Below are positions 17,041-25,500 of a stretch of 28,479 nucleotides of DNA, one piece after another; position 1 is the stretch's first letter; every line of letters begins with the position of its first letter. The DNA comes from an uncultured Oscillibacter sp. (GTDB lineage: Bacteria > Bacillota > Clostridia > Oscillospirales > Oscillospiraceae). Where the stretch lies: NCBI GenBank assembly GCA_947245315.1, contig CAMXNV010000003.1:1-28479 (forward strand). Reading direction: 5' to 3'. The notes beneath the pieces are model-generated. The model was not told the DNA's origin and did not search any database. It was given only the letters and a program-made list of their open reading frames with translations. The position numbers and the translations under genes are program-made.

Positions 17041-17083
17041 TCCAGGGAATAAAAAAACTGCGGCCCTGGAGGGGGCGTCGCAG
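17041..17083 (-). promoter_or_regulatory. Candidate transcription attenuator in the gltB leader
   Basis: In the gltB transcript, CTGCG (17083-17079) can pair with CGCAG (17062-17058), with further CCC/GGG pairing in between, and is followed directly by seven U (17057-17051): a terminator. The loop contains TCCAGGG (17070-17064), perfectly complementary to CCCTGGA (17047-17041) just past the U run. That 7-bp pairing would enclose the 3' arm and the U run and compete with the terminator. No known riboswitch class is recognised. An ANTAR-type or protein-controlled antiterminator is possible but unproven. Confidence 0.55.
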
Positions 17084-17098
17084 CTCTCTCTTTTGCCG

Positions 17099-17128
17099 AT
17101 TATACGAGGGGAAACGCCGCCCTGTCAA
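17099..17128 (-). promoter_or_regulatory. Sigma-A promoter of gltBD
   Basis: On the minus strand, a perfect TTGACA (17123-17128) and a perfect TATAAT (17099-17104) are separated by 18 nt. Transcription should begin near 17092, giving a leader of about 120 nt before the GTG start. Confidence 0.9.
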
Positions 17129-17223
17129 CGGTTTTTCTCTGGAAACGGGGACCTTCCGCCGAATTTCAGAAGCTCCGCCAAAACCGGGCCCCCCGGCAAA
17201 AACGCCTTTGTGCAATTCTCCAT

Positions 17224-17243
17224 AGGAAAACAATTGTTTTCCT
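17224..17243. promoter_or_regulatory. Perfect 20-bp palindrome upstream of gltB
   Basis: AGGAAAACAA and TTGTTTTCCT are contiguous perfect arms. The site lies about 95 bp upstream of the gltB -35 box and just past the terminator of the dehydrogenase gene. A dimeric regulator of gltBD could bind here. No regulator gene is adjacent. Confidence 0.5.
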
Positions 17244-17258
17244 CCCATGTACAAACAG

Positions 17259-17288
17259 CAAAAACACAAGCCCCGGCAAAGCCGGGGC
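17259..17288 (-). terminator. Rho-independent terminator of the gntR-TRAP-dehydrogenase unit
   Basis: On the minus strand, GCCCCGGC and GCCGGGGC (17281-17288 with 17270-17277) form a perfect 8-bp stem with a 3-nt loop, followed by TTGTGTTTTTG. It lies 8 nt after the dehydrogenase stop codon. Confidence 0.9.
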
Positions 17289-17295
17289 CTGCATT

Positions 17296-18252
17296 TTAAG
17301 TATCTTCTTTTCCGTACAGCGCCCTGGACAGCGCGATAAACGCGGCGTCCCGCTTGGCGAGGGCCAGCTTGTCTTTCCCCTCGCTGTAGTCGTAAAAGCC
17401 GTTGCAGTTTTTGATTCCGCACTTTCCCGCCTCATAGGCCTCCCGGAGCAGCTGGGGCACGCCGCCGTCGTTGCACAGGGCGTCGAACATATAGCTGCCC
17501 ACCCGGTTGAAGATGTCGATCCCCCCGAAGTCGATGGTCTCGAAGGGGCCGATGCAGGCGTAGCGCAGGCCCAGGCCGTACTTCATGACGCTGTCCACGT
17601 CCTCCATGCTGGCGTAGCCCATTTCCACACAGTGGAAGGCCTCCCGCACCACGGCGTACTGCAAGCGGTTGAGGATGAAGCCGGTGGGGTCCTTGTACAC
17701 GCGGACGGGCTTTTGATGGAGGCTCAGCGCGATGTCATAGATGGTATCCACCGCCTCGCCGGAGCTCTCCTCCCCCGCGATGACCTCCACCAGGGGAATC
17801 AGGTGGGGCGGGTTGACCCAGTGCATCCCGGCGAAGCGCTGGGGGCACTTCACGGCCTTGGCGATCTCCGTGATGGACATGCCCGAGGTGTTGGTGGCCA
17901 GCACCACGTCCTCCCCGATCACCGAGGTGAGCTCCGCCCAGAAGGCGTGCTTGATCTCCATGTTCTCCGACACGGTCTCCAGGACGAAGTCCGCCTTGGG
18001 AAAGCAGTCCTTGGAGGTGGTCATGGTGATGCGTCCCAGCAGGGCCGCGGACTCCTCCGCCGTCAGGACGCCCTGCTCCACCTCCGTCTTCTGGTTGATG
18101 GAGATCAGGTACTTGGCCTTTTCCAGGGACGACTCCGAGACGCCGTAGAGGTACACCTGGTAGTGGTGCTTCGCGAAAATCTGGGCAAACGAGGCGCCCA
18201 TGACGCCGGGTCCGGCGATCAGCACCGTGTGGATGTCTTGTTGTTTGCGCAT
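17296..18252 (-). CDS. NAD-dependent dehydrogenase of the lambda-crystallin / L-gulonate 3-dehydrogenase branch of the 3-hydroxyacyl-CoA dehydrogenase family
   Basis: A 318-residue two-domain dehydrogenase. The Rossmann loop is GPGVMG (14-19), a variant of the usual GAGTMG. Catalytic residues are visible as Ser123 in NTSGMSI, His144 and Asn147 in GMHWVNPPHLIPLVEV, and Glu156. The NPPHLIPLVE motif and the C-terminal GFILNRLQYAVVREAF...GLGLRYACIGPFET match CRYL1/L-gulonate 3-dehydrogenase and carnitine dehydrogenase rather than classic Hbd (NPVPVM, about 282 aa). It is therefore likely to oxidise a free 3-hydroxy acid, not a CoA ester. The ATG at 18252 has GGGAGG 6 nt upstream. It is the last gene of the TRAP operon, which probably supplies its substrate. 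Automatic annotation may call it 3-hydroxybutyryl-CoA dehydrogenase. Confidence 0.82.
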   Translation of the reverse strand: MRKQQDIHTVLIAGPGVMGASFAQIFAKHHYQVYLYGVSESSLEKAKYLISINQKTEVEQGVLTAEESAALLGRITMTTSKDCFPKADFVLETVSENMEIKHAFWAELTSVIGEDVVLATNTSGMSITEIAKAVKCPQRFAGMHWVNPPHLIPLVEVIAGEESSGEAVDTIYDIALSLHQKPVRVYKDPTGFILNRLQYAVVREAFHCVEMGYASMEDVDSVMKYGLGLRYACIGPFETIDFGGIDIFNRVGSYMFDALCNDGGVPQLLREAYEAGKCGIKNCNGFYDYSEGKDKLALAKRDAAFIALSRALYGKEDT

Positions 18253-18304
18253 ACTCGCCCTCCCTTTACTTGATTTGATGCGGTCTTGAAGCCCGGAGGG
18301 GGGC

Positions 18305-19390
18305 TCAGCGGCCGATGATGCCGTAAACCTTCTCCAGCAGCTCGGGGGAGACCTTCCCGGCCTCGTTGCCCACGAACTGGTCGTAGACGCCCTTGGTGGC
18401 TTCCACGAAGGGGGCCTTCTCGGGGTAGTTGATCTCCATGCCCGCGTTGGCCAGGTCGTCCAGCCAGGCGGTCTCGGCCTCGGCCAGGTACTCGCGCTCC
18501 CAGACGCAGGCCTCCATGCCGGCCTCGTCCACGATGGCCTGGAGATCGGCGGGCAGGGCGTCATAGGCGGTCTTGCTGACCATGAGGGGGGCCGCGGAGT
18601 ACACGTGCTCCGTCACGCTCAGATAGGCCTGGACCTCGTTGAACTTACTGGAGGTGATGACGCTGAGGGGGTTCTCCTGGGCGTCGATGGTGCCCTGCTG
18701 CAAGGCGGTGAACAGCTCGCCGAAGGCCATGGGGGTGGGGTCCGCGCCCATCGCGCTGAACGCGCCCATGTGGATCTGGTTCTCCATGGTCCGGATCTTG
18801 ATGCCCTTCAGGTCCTCGGGGGCGTTGATGGGCCGCTTGCTGTTGGTGATGTTCCGCATGCCGTACTCCATGAAGCCCAGGCCCTTGATGCCGATGTCGT
18901 CCAGGCTGGCCAGCATTTCCTTGCCCACCTCGCTGTCGCAGAGGAGCTGGCCCTGCTCGCTGCTCTCAAACAGGAAGGGCAGATCGAAGACCAGCAGCTC
19001 GTCGGTGAAGCCCGCCAGGGCGGAGCCCACCATGATGCCGGACTGGATGGTATTCATCTGCATGCCCTCGATGCAGTCCCGGTCGCTGGCCAGCTGGGCG
19101 CTGTGGAACACGTCCATGTGGAGGCGGCCGCCGCTCTTCTCCTCCAGCAGCTCGGCGAACTTGAAGACGCCCTGGACGGCGGGGTGGTCCTCGGTGTTGG
19201 CGCAGGAGGCGACCCAGGTGAACTCGGCCTCTCCGGAGGACGCGCCGCTATCGGCGGGCTGGGCGGCGTCGGTCTTGGGGGCGGAATCTCCGCCGCCGCT
19301 GGGAGCGGACTCCTGGGGCTTGCTGCCGCAGGCGCTCAGCAGGCTCAGGCAGAGAGCCAGCGCAAGGGACAGGGTGATGATTCTTTTCAT
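18305..19390 (-). CDS. TRAP transporter solute-binding lipoprotein, DctP family
   Basis: This extracytoplasmic receptor captures an organic acid for the DctQM permease. The 361-residue precursor has a signal peptide with lipobox LLSAC (Cys21), then a Gly/Ser/Ala-rich tether to about residue 53. DctP hallmarks follow: SGGRLHMDVFHSAQL, then LKGIKIRTMENQIHMGAFSAMGADPTPMAF with the carboxylate-binding Arg at about 200, and ALQQGTIDAQENP. The ATG at 19390 follows AAGGAGG. The receptor gene comes after the permease genes, whereas P-Q-M order is more usual. Its ligand is probably the hydroxy acid used by the downstream dehydrogenase, but sequence cannot fix it. Confidence 0.92.
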   Translation of the reverse strand: MKRIITLSLALALCLSLLSACGSKPQESAPSGGGDSAPKTDAAQPADSGASSGEAEFTWVASCANTEDHPAVQGVFKFAELLEEKSGGRLHMDVFHSAQLASDRDCIEGMQMNTIQSGIMVGSALAGFTDELLVFDLPFLFESSEQGQLLCDSEVGKEMLASLDDIGIKGLGFMEYGMRNITNSKRPINAPEDLKGIKIRTMENQIHMGAFSAMGADPTPMAFGELFTALQQGTIDAQENPLSVITSSKFNEVQAYLSVTEHVYSAAPLMVSKTAYDALPADLQAIVDEAGMEACVWEREYLAEAETAWLDDLANAGMEINYPEKAPFVEATKGVYDQFVGNEAGKVSPELLEKVYGIIGR

Positions 19391-19469
19391 GTTGAAACCT
19401 CCTTAAAATTTATGCGGATGCCGGAAACCGGCAGCGACATAACACGTGAAAAAGATGGGAACCGGGCCC

Positions 19470-20756
19470 TCACATCAGTCCCATGAGCTGGGGGATGATG
19501 AGGGAGATGGGCTCGAAGAAGACGATCAGCAGCAGGGCCACCAGGTTGGCGATGAGGAACTTGATCATGGCCTTGGCGTTTTCCTCGATGGAGATTTTGG
19601 CGATGCCGCAGGAAACGAACAGGTTGACTCCCAAGGGCGGCGTGGACATGCCGATGGCCAGGTTCACCGTCATGATGATGCCGAAGTGGACGGGGTTGAT
19701 CCCGAACTGGTTTACGATGGGCATGAAAATCGGGGTCAGGATGATGATGGAGGCCGTCACGTCCATCAGGCAGCCCACGATCAGCAGGAACAGGTTGATG
19801 AGGAGCAGGATGACGTACTTGCTCTCAGAGAGGCTGATGAGGAAGGCGGCGATGGCGTCGGGAATCCGGGCGGAGGTCAGGATCCAGCCGAAGCTGGAGG
19901 CCGCCGCCACGATGACCATGACCATGGCCGTGCTCTTGCCCGCGTTCATCAGAAGGGTGGGCAGGTCTTTCAGCTTGAGTTCCTTGTAGATGAAGGTCCC
20001 GGCCACGAAGCCGTAGATGGCGGCCACCGCCGCGGCCTCGGTGGGGGTGAACACGCCGCCGTAGATGCCGCCCAGCACGATGAAGGGCATCAGCAGGGCG
20101 AAGAAGGCCTCCTTGAAGCTGACGGCCACGTTCCTCCAGGAGAACTGGGTCTTGGCCGCCAGGCCATAGCCGTTTTTCTTGGCGGAGAAGTAGGCCACGA
20201 TAATCAGGGACACGCCCACCAGGATGCCCGGGCCGAAGCCCGCGGCGAACAGGGTGGAGATGGACACGGACCCGGCGATGCCGTAGTTGACCATGGGCAG
20301 GGAGGGCGGAATGATGACTCCGATGGCCCCGGCCACGGACATCAGCGCCGCGGCGAAGGGCTTGCTGTAGCCCGCCTTGACCATCTCGGGAATCATGATG
20401 CCGCCGATGGCGGCCACCGTGGCGGGGCCGGAGCCGGAGATGGCGGCGAAGAGCATGCAGGTCAGAATGGCCACCATGGCCAGGCCGCCGGTGAAGCTCC
20501 CCAGCAGGGAGTTGCAGAAGTTAATCAGCCGCTTGGAGATGCCGCCGCCCTCCATCAGGCTCCCGGCCACCATGAACAGCGGGATGGCCAGCAGGGGGAA
20601 GGAGTCCACCGAGGTGAACATCCGCTGGGCCACCACCAGCATGGGCGTGGAGGAGGCGGCGCTGATGGCCACGAAGCAGGAGGAGGCCAGCACCACCCAG
20701 ATGGGGAAGCCCGCCAGGGCCGTGATGATAAAGGTGATAAACAGATAGGGCGCCAT
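19470..20756 (-). CDS. TRAP transporter large permease subunit, DctM family
   Basis: The 428-residue membrane protein has about 12 hydrophobic segments and the DctM landmarks: MVAGSLMEGGGISKRLINF near the first third, then TCMLFAAISGSGPATVAAIGGIMIPEM, GVIIPPSLPMVNYGI and, late, GMSTPPLGVNLFVSCGIA. It carries the ion-coupled substrate path. The ATG at 20756 lies 1 nt past the dctQ stop, with AAGGAGG 8 nt upstream, so translation is coupled. The length matches the family (about 425-430). Confidence 0.95.
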   Translation of the reverse strand: MAPYLFITFIITALAGFPIWVVLASSCFVAISAASSTPMLVVAQRMFTSVDSFPLLAIPLFMVAGSLMEGGGISKRLINFCNSLLGSFTGGLAMVAILTCMLFAAISGSGPATVAAIGGIMIPEMVKAGYSKPFAAALMSVAGAIGVIIPPSLPMVNYGIAGSVSISTLFAAGFGPGILVGVSLIIVAYFSAKKNGYGLAAKTQFSWRNVAVSFKEAFFALLMPFIVLGGIYGGVFTPTEAAAVAAIYGFVAGTFIYKELKLKDLPTLLMNAGKSTAMVMVIVAAASSFGWILTSARIPDAIAAFLISLSESKYVILLLINLFLLIVGCLMDVTASIIILTPIFMPIVNQFGINPVHFGIIMTVNLAIGMSTPPLGVNLFVSCGIAKISIEENAKAMIKFLIANLVALLLIVFFEPISLIIPQLMGLM

Positions 20757-20759
20757 GGA

Positions 20760-21254
20760 TCAAGCCTCCTTTTCTTCCGGCGACGTGAGGGCCCGGACGG
20801 CCTTCACGGTCTCGATGGCGTAGCGGATCACGCAGAAGGCCATGCCCAGGGGGATGGCGCTGTAGATGGTCCACATGGGGAGCCGCATGGCGGGGGAGAG
20901 CTGGCCGGACTGCATCTGAGCCATGACGATGTCCGCGCCGAACTTCATAATCAGCAGACAGACCGCCAGGCCGCCCAGCTGGGCCACGATGTTCAGCAGC
21001 TTTTGCAGCGTCTTGGGCAGGATGAGCACAAAGGCCTCCACCCCTAAGTGGGCCCCGGTCTTGATGCCGTAGGCGCAGCCAAAGTATGTAATGTAGACCA
21101 GCAGGTAGCGGGAGAGCTCCTCGGACCAGGGCAGGGAGGACCGGAGCAGGAACCGGCACACCACCTGGAGGAACACCACCACCGACATCACCGCCAGCAT
21201 GACGGCGCAGCAGTAGCCCTCGAAATTATCCGCCAATTTTTTCAGCACGTTCAT
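20760..21254 (-). CDS. TRAP transporter small permease subunit, DctQ family
   Basis: A protein of about 164 residues with four hydrophobic segments (CCAVMLAVMSVVVFLQVV, LSRYLLVYITYFGCAYGI, VAQLGGLAVCLLIMKFGA and the C-terminal TIYSAIPLGMAFCVIRYAI). The DctQ signature SLPWSEELSRYLLVYITYFG is present, including the conserved WSEE. The ATG at 21254 has GGAG 8 nt upstream; in-frame starts at 21260 and 21263 overlap that site. It forms the permease with the adjacent dctM product. Confidence 0.9.
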   Translation of the reverse strand: MNVLKKLADNFEGYCCAVMLAVMSVVVFLQVVCRFLLRSSLPWSEELSRYLLVYITYFGCAYGIKTGAHLGVEAFVLILPKTLQKLLNIVAQLGGLAVCLLIMKFGADIVMAQMQSGQLSPAMRLPMWTIYSAIPLGMAFCVIRYAIETVKAVRALTSPEEKEA

Positions 21255-21315
21255 TGACATCACTCCATTCTCATTAAAAATCCTGTCTTTTCAAGGGTTT
21301 CCCGGGAGTCCGGGC

Positions 21316-22038
21316 TCATCCGGCCTCACCTCCCGGGGCCTCGCCGTCCCGGGAGGCCAGCCTTTTGAATTGCTCCAAGTTGTTCTCCATGTGCTCGCGC
21401 ATGACGGCCTGGGCCTTTTGGGAATCCCGGTCCCGGATGGCCGCCAGCAGGAGGCTGTGGTACTTCAGGCCGTTGCCCACGCCGATGATCTGGGTGGTGT
21501 GCAGGATGGAGGGGGCGATCAGGTTCTCGTAGGAGTTGTAAATCTGGGCCGCCAGGGTGTTCTGGGTGCAGGCGCAGACCAGCTTGTGGAACTCCAGATC
21601 CGTGTGGACGTACTGCTCGTAGTTCTCCGTCTCCCGGCGCATCCGCTCATAATTTCGCTCCAGGCGGCGGACCTGCTCCTCGGTGGCCTTCCTGGCGGCA
21701 ACCTCCGCCATGGCGCTTTCGAACATGCCTCGGAAGGCGTAAATTTCCTCCATTTCGTGGGTGTTTACGGAGAATAAAAAGGCAGGGCGGAAATAATCCA
21801 CCAGCCGGTTTACGCGGACAAAAGACCCCTCGCCCCGGCGGGTTTCGATCAGATTTTCCCCCGCTAACTTTTGCACGGCCTGGCGGACCGTGCCCCGGCT
21901 GACGCTGAACATGGACATCAGCATGTGCTCCGAGGGAATCTTCTCCCCGGGCATCCACTCGCCGGCTAGGATTTGGTTCTTCATCTGCTGGTAAACCTGC
22001 TCGCCGACGTTAATTTTCTTGATTTCTACAATTCCCAT
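21316..22038 (-). CDS. GntR-family transcriptional regulator, FadR/FCD subfamily
   Basis: A 240-residue regulator. The N-terminal winged helix (residues about 8-75) has QVYQQMKNQILAGEWMPGEKIPSE and the recognition region FSVSRGTVRQAVQKLAGENLIETRRGEGSFV. The C-terminal FCD domain is all-helical with likely metal/ligand residues in HTDLEFHKLV, YHSLLLAAI and VMREHM. This subfamily usually senses organic or sugar acids. I chose the ATG at 22038: a longer TTG start at 22089 falls at the predicted transcription start. It lies 61 nt upstream of dctQ on the same strand, so it probably heads and controls the TRAP-dehydrogenase operon in response to the transported acid. Confidence 0.9.
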   Translation of the reverse strand: MGIVEIKKINVGEQVYQQMKNQILAGEWMPGEKIPSEHMLMSMFSVSRGTVRQAVQKLAGENLIETRRGEGSFVRVNRLVDYFRPAFLFSVNTHEMEEIYAFRGMFESAMAEVAARKATEEQVRRLERNYERMRRETENYEQYVHTDLEFHKLVCACTQNTLAAQIYNSYENLIAPSILHTTQIIGVGNGLKYHSLLLAAIRDRDSQKAQAVMREHMENNLEQFKRLASRDGEAPGGEAG

Positions 22039-22090
22039 AGCTTGTTGGACATCTCCCCACGGACATCTCTCATTCCTTGTCGTCCCCAAT

Positions 22091-22120
22091 ACTATACCAT
22101 TCCGGTTCCCAGGGCTTCAA
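22091..22120 (-). promoter_or_regulatory. Promoter of the gntR-dctQMP-dehydrogenase unit
   Basis: On the minus strand, TTGAAG (22115-22120) and TATAGT (22091-22096) are 18 nt apart. TGG before the -10 gives an extended -10. The predicted start, near 22084, leaves a leader of about 46 nt before the gntR ATG. Confidence 0.6.
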
Positions 22121-22141
22121 TTCGCAATTTCTATGAAATCC

Positions 22142-22206
22142 TTTGTCTATTTTGGTCAAAAATCACTTGTATATTATTGGACAAGTCCTGGATTTTTGTC
22201 TATTTT
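22142..22206. promoter_or_regulatory. Candidate operator region upstream of gntR
   Basis: The word TTTGTCTATTTT occurs twice as a direct repeat (22142-22153 and 22195-22206), 53 bp apart. Between the copies lie ACTTGT (22165-22170) and ACAAGT (22181-22186) as an inverted repeat, overlapped by the near-palindrome GGACAAGTCC (22179-22188). The cluster sits 20-90 bp upstream of the gntR -35 box. The strand of action and the protein are unknown. Confidence 0.4.
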
Positions 22207-22351
22207 CAACAAATTTTGCCAATTCCTGGGGGAGCGGGGCCGTTGGGGGCGGAATATGGCGGCGGAGGGGGCTCCGGAGGGCCGGGGGGCTGAAAATATG
22301 AATCCCGGAAAGGGGTCGTTTTTTCCCGGGGAGGATCATATTTTTCCCCTT

Positions 22352-22393
22352 GGGGGTTCGGGGGCAAAATTTATGAGGGGGGACTGGGGCGGG
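22352..22393 (+). other. G-run cluster, possible G-quadruplex, in the gntR / SLH-gene intergenic region
   Basis: Runs of 5, 5, 6, 4 and 3 G on the plus strand are separated by 3, 12, 3 and 1 nt. Earlier G runs occur at 22228-22290. The region from about 22207 to 22472 has no convincing gene. The cluster lies about 80 bp upstream of the SLH-gene -35 box. Confidence 0.4.
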
Positions 22394-22472
22394 TGAGGAC
22401 GCTTTTTTAATCAATTTGGGCCAATTTGCGCAAAAACGGTGGGAAAAAGGCCGGAATTTGCCATGGTCAATC

Positions 22473-22501
22473 TTGACTTTTTTGTGAACAGAGCCTATAT
22501 T
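22473..22501 (+). promoter_or_regulatory. Sigma-A promoter of the SLH surface-protein gene
   Basis: TTGACT (22473-22478) and TATATT (22496-22501) are separated by exactly 17 nt; each differs from consensus at one base. The leader to the GTG at 22590 is about 80 nt and GC-rich, with a possible hairpin. Confidence 0.85.
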
Positions 22502-22589
22502 ATAAATTGGGTTATTCTGAGGGAGACAAACGCGCCTCACGGCGCTCCGCGCTCCGGAGGCGGCCCAAAAAACTTTAGGAGATGATGCA

Positions 22590-25500
22590 GTGAAACGGAA
22601 ATTCATGAGCGTTTTCCTGGCCCTGGTCCTGGCGCTGAGTCTGCTGCCTACGGCGGCTCTCGCAGAGCCCGCGGAGCAGGAGGACCTCCCGCAGCTGGAG
22701 GACGCGCTGCCGGAGGAGCAGGAACGCAATGACGAGGACGAGAACGACGTCCAGGAGGACAGTGCCCTTCAGAACTCCGAAGGAGTTCTGAGCGAGGGGT
22801 ACCCCTCGCCCGCGCCCGAGGACGGCGAGGCGGAGGACCCGGTGATCGGGGAGACTCCGGAGGAGGATCCGGAAGAAGACCTCCCGACGATTGAGTTCAT
22901 CACCAGCGGCCCAGGACGCTCTTCCAGTCAGGACGGCCCCCGCAGAGCGCAGAGCGCCGCGGCAAGGCAGTCCTATGAGTATACTGATGATTATTTCGGC
23001 CAGCAGCTGGGCGACGGCACTCCCGCAAGAGCGCTTTATAACAAGCTGGTGGAAACGTATGCTGGCGCTTCTGCGACACCTGGAACGACGATTGTCAGTG
23101 TCGATAGTGGAACGACGCTGACCACTCAGGATTCCCTGGACGCTTTGGCGGCCTTTGACCGGGATCACTCCGAGGTCTTTTGGCTGTCGCCGAAGAGCTT
23201 TAGCAGTTCCTCTGTTACTTTTGAAATCAGCTCTCCTTGGACGGCTGACGGGCTTTCGAGCCTCATTAGCCAGGTTGACAGCAAGGCGCAGGAGTTGGCC
23301 AATGCGGCAAAAAGCAAATCCAATGAGCCGCTTCTCCAGGTGAAATATGTCCATGACTGGCTGGTCAATAATAATACCTACAATACGGCCGCAGCCGGAT
23401 CGGCCAGCTACTCCAGCAATAGCCCCTGGGAGGCCGTCAGCGCTCTGGGGCTCAGCAGTGATGGGCCGGTGTGCGAGGGCTACGCCCGGGCGTTCAAGCT
23501 GGTCTGTGACAAGCTGAATATCCACTGTGTCCTCGTCAGCGGACAAGGCAATGGCGGAGACCATATGTGGAACTATGTCCAACTGGACGGAATATGGTAT
23601 TTTATAGATGTCACATGGGACGATCCCTCAAATGTTGAAATGCTCTCTTTCGAGCACTTCCTGCTTGGAGGCTCCTCCAAGCACGTAAATAACTCGCAAT
23701 TTATCCATAGTGAAAGTAGTGGCACTACTATTTATAACAAAGAATTCTCCTATCCGGCCCTGGGCGGAGCGGAGTACGACTATATGAACAAATTGGGAGT
23801 TGCCAGCGTTAAGATCACAGCATCTCCCGAGGCGGATGGTACGGTTAATTTAGAAAATATAGGCGAAACGCCTTACTACAAAGTTCCCGCAGATGGAACA
23901 AGGGATATCACGCTTACGGTACAATTCCTTGACGGAGAGGGCAACTCGGTTTCCCTGCCCAATGACCTTTGTGCGGTCAGGTGGACCCCAATCAATAATA
24001 TTACCTTGACCGACAATAAAGACAACACGGCAACACTTTCCCTCAGCGGGGCTACGTCCGGCTATACGGGGATTCCCCTGACAGTCACGTTTATTCGGAA
24101 CAAATGGGAAAAGGTTTCCACGATTTATTACACACAGGGCGAGCCTACCCCGGCTAGTTCGATTAAGATTTCCTGTGATACCCTAACCCCCGGTGCGGAC
24201 GGCAAATATGTTGTGGAGCTCCCTGCCACAGGTAGCTCATCTAATATATTTAAGGCGCTGGACAGCGATAACAAGCCTTTGTCGAATGTTACATGGTCTG
24301 TCAGCCCCGCCGATAAGGGCGTCTCTTTCCCCTCCCCCACCATGGCCAGCTTGACCGTTACCAGCTCGGCTGAGACGGGAGAGTACACGGTTACGGCTAC
24401 AAGCGCCACCAGGGACACAGCCTCTGTTACGGTGGTCGTGAAAAAGGCGGAGCCGGTGCCTAAATCTGTAACGCTTTCCGTCGCCGACGGCTTTATGCTC
24501 CATATTCCGGACGAGACAGGTTCCGCCTGTAACGTTCTTTCCTGCGAAGCGGGTTTTATCGATCAATATGGCGAGTGGGTCAATACGAATGAGATTCTTG
24601 ACAAGATTGCCCTTTCCGCCAAAGTAACTGGCCCCAGTCCCGCAACTACAGATGTTACCGGCTCTTTTGATTTCCAGGTAAAAAAACTTACCAGCGGTCA
24701 GAAAGAGATTCAGCTTAAAGTCACGAATCCGGCGCTGGCGGAAGGCAACTACAGCGTAGCCGTCACCTGGAACTACAACAGAGGTCAAGCCACAGGCACC
24801 AACACATTTTTCTTCAACACTTCCAAATTTACATTTAGTAACTGGCCGGAAGTTGAGACGCTTGCCCCAGCCGCTACCATCACATATGGAATGACCTGGG
24901 CGCAGATATTCAAAAACCTGCAAGCGCAGTCCTATACAGGCGGTTTTGGCGCGGATGCCGCGCAACAGCTCACCGGCAAGCTCTATTTGAGCGACGAGGA
25001 CGCCTCCAAGGCTCCTGCTCCCGGAGAGCAGACGGTCACCCTCTATTACCGCACGGACGCTAAAAGCAACCCGGACGCCGGTTACAGCTACCCGGCGGGG
25101 GCCTTTGAGCGGTCGAAGGTATATACGGTGACGATTCCTAAGCCGCAGGTTTCTTTGACTATTCATGACGCGGAGATGACTTACGGCGAGACCCTTCCGC
25201 AGTTCTCCTTCACGGCTGACCAGGCGCTGCCGGAGGGAGCGATTGATCTGGACTATACGGTCAAAAATCAGAACGGAGACACGCAGGACATCACTCAGCC
25301 TCTGCTCCCCGGCACCTATCAGATTACGGGAGCAGTGAAGGCCGGAAGCTCCTCGGATTACGATGTAACGGCCATTGCGCCCGGAACGCTGACCGTCAAC
25401 AAGGCCTCGGCTACGCTGGCCTTCGAGGGCAGCACAACCGTCAGCCTGAGCGATTTGACGGCCCATCAGGCCAATCTGTCCGGGCTCCCGGGCCTGCCCG

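Noticed and set aside
22039..22089. Longer GntR regulator starting at TTG 22089
   Set aside because: That codon falls at the predicted transcription start next to the -10 box, and the winged-helix domain is complete from the ATG at 22038.
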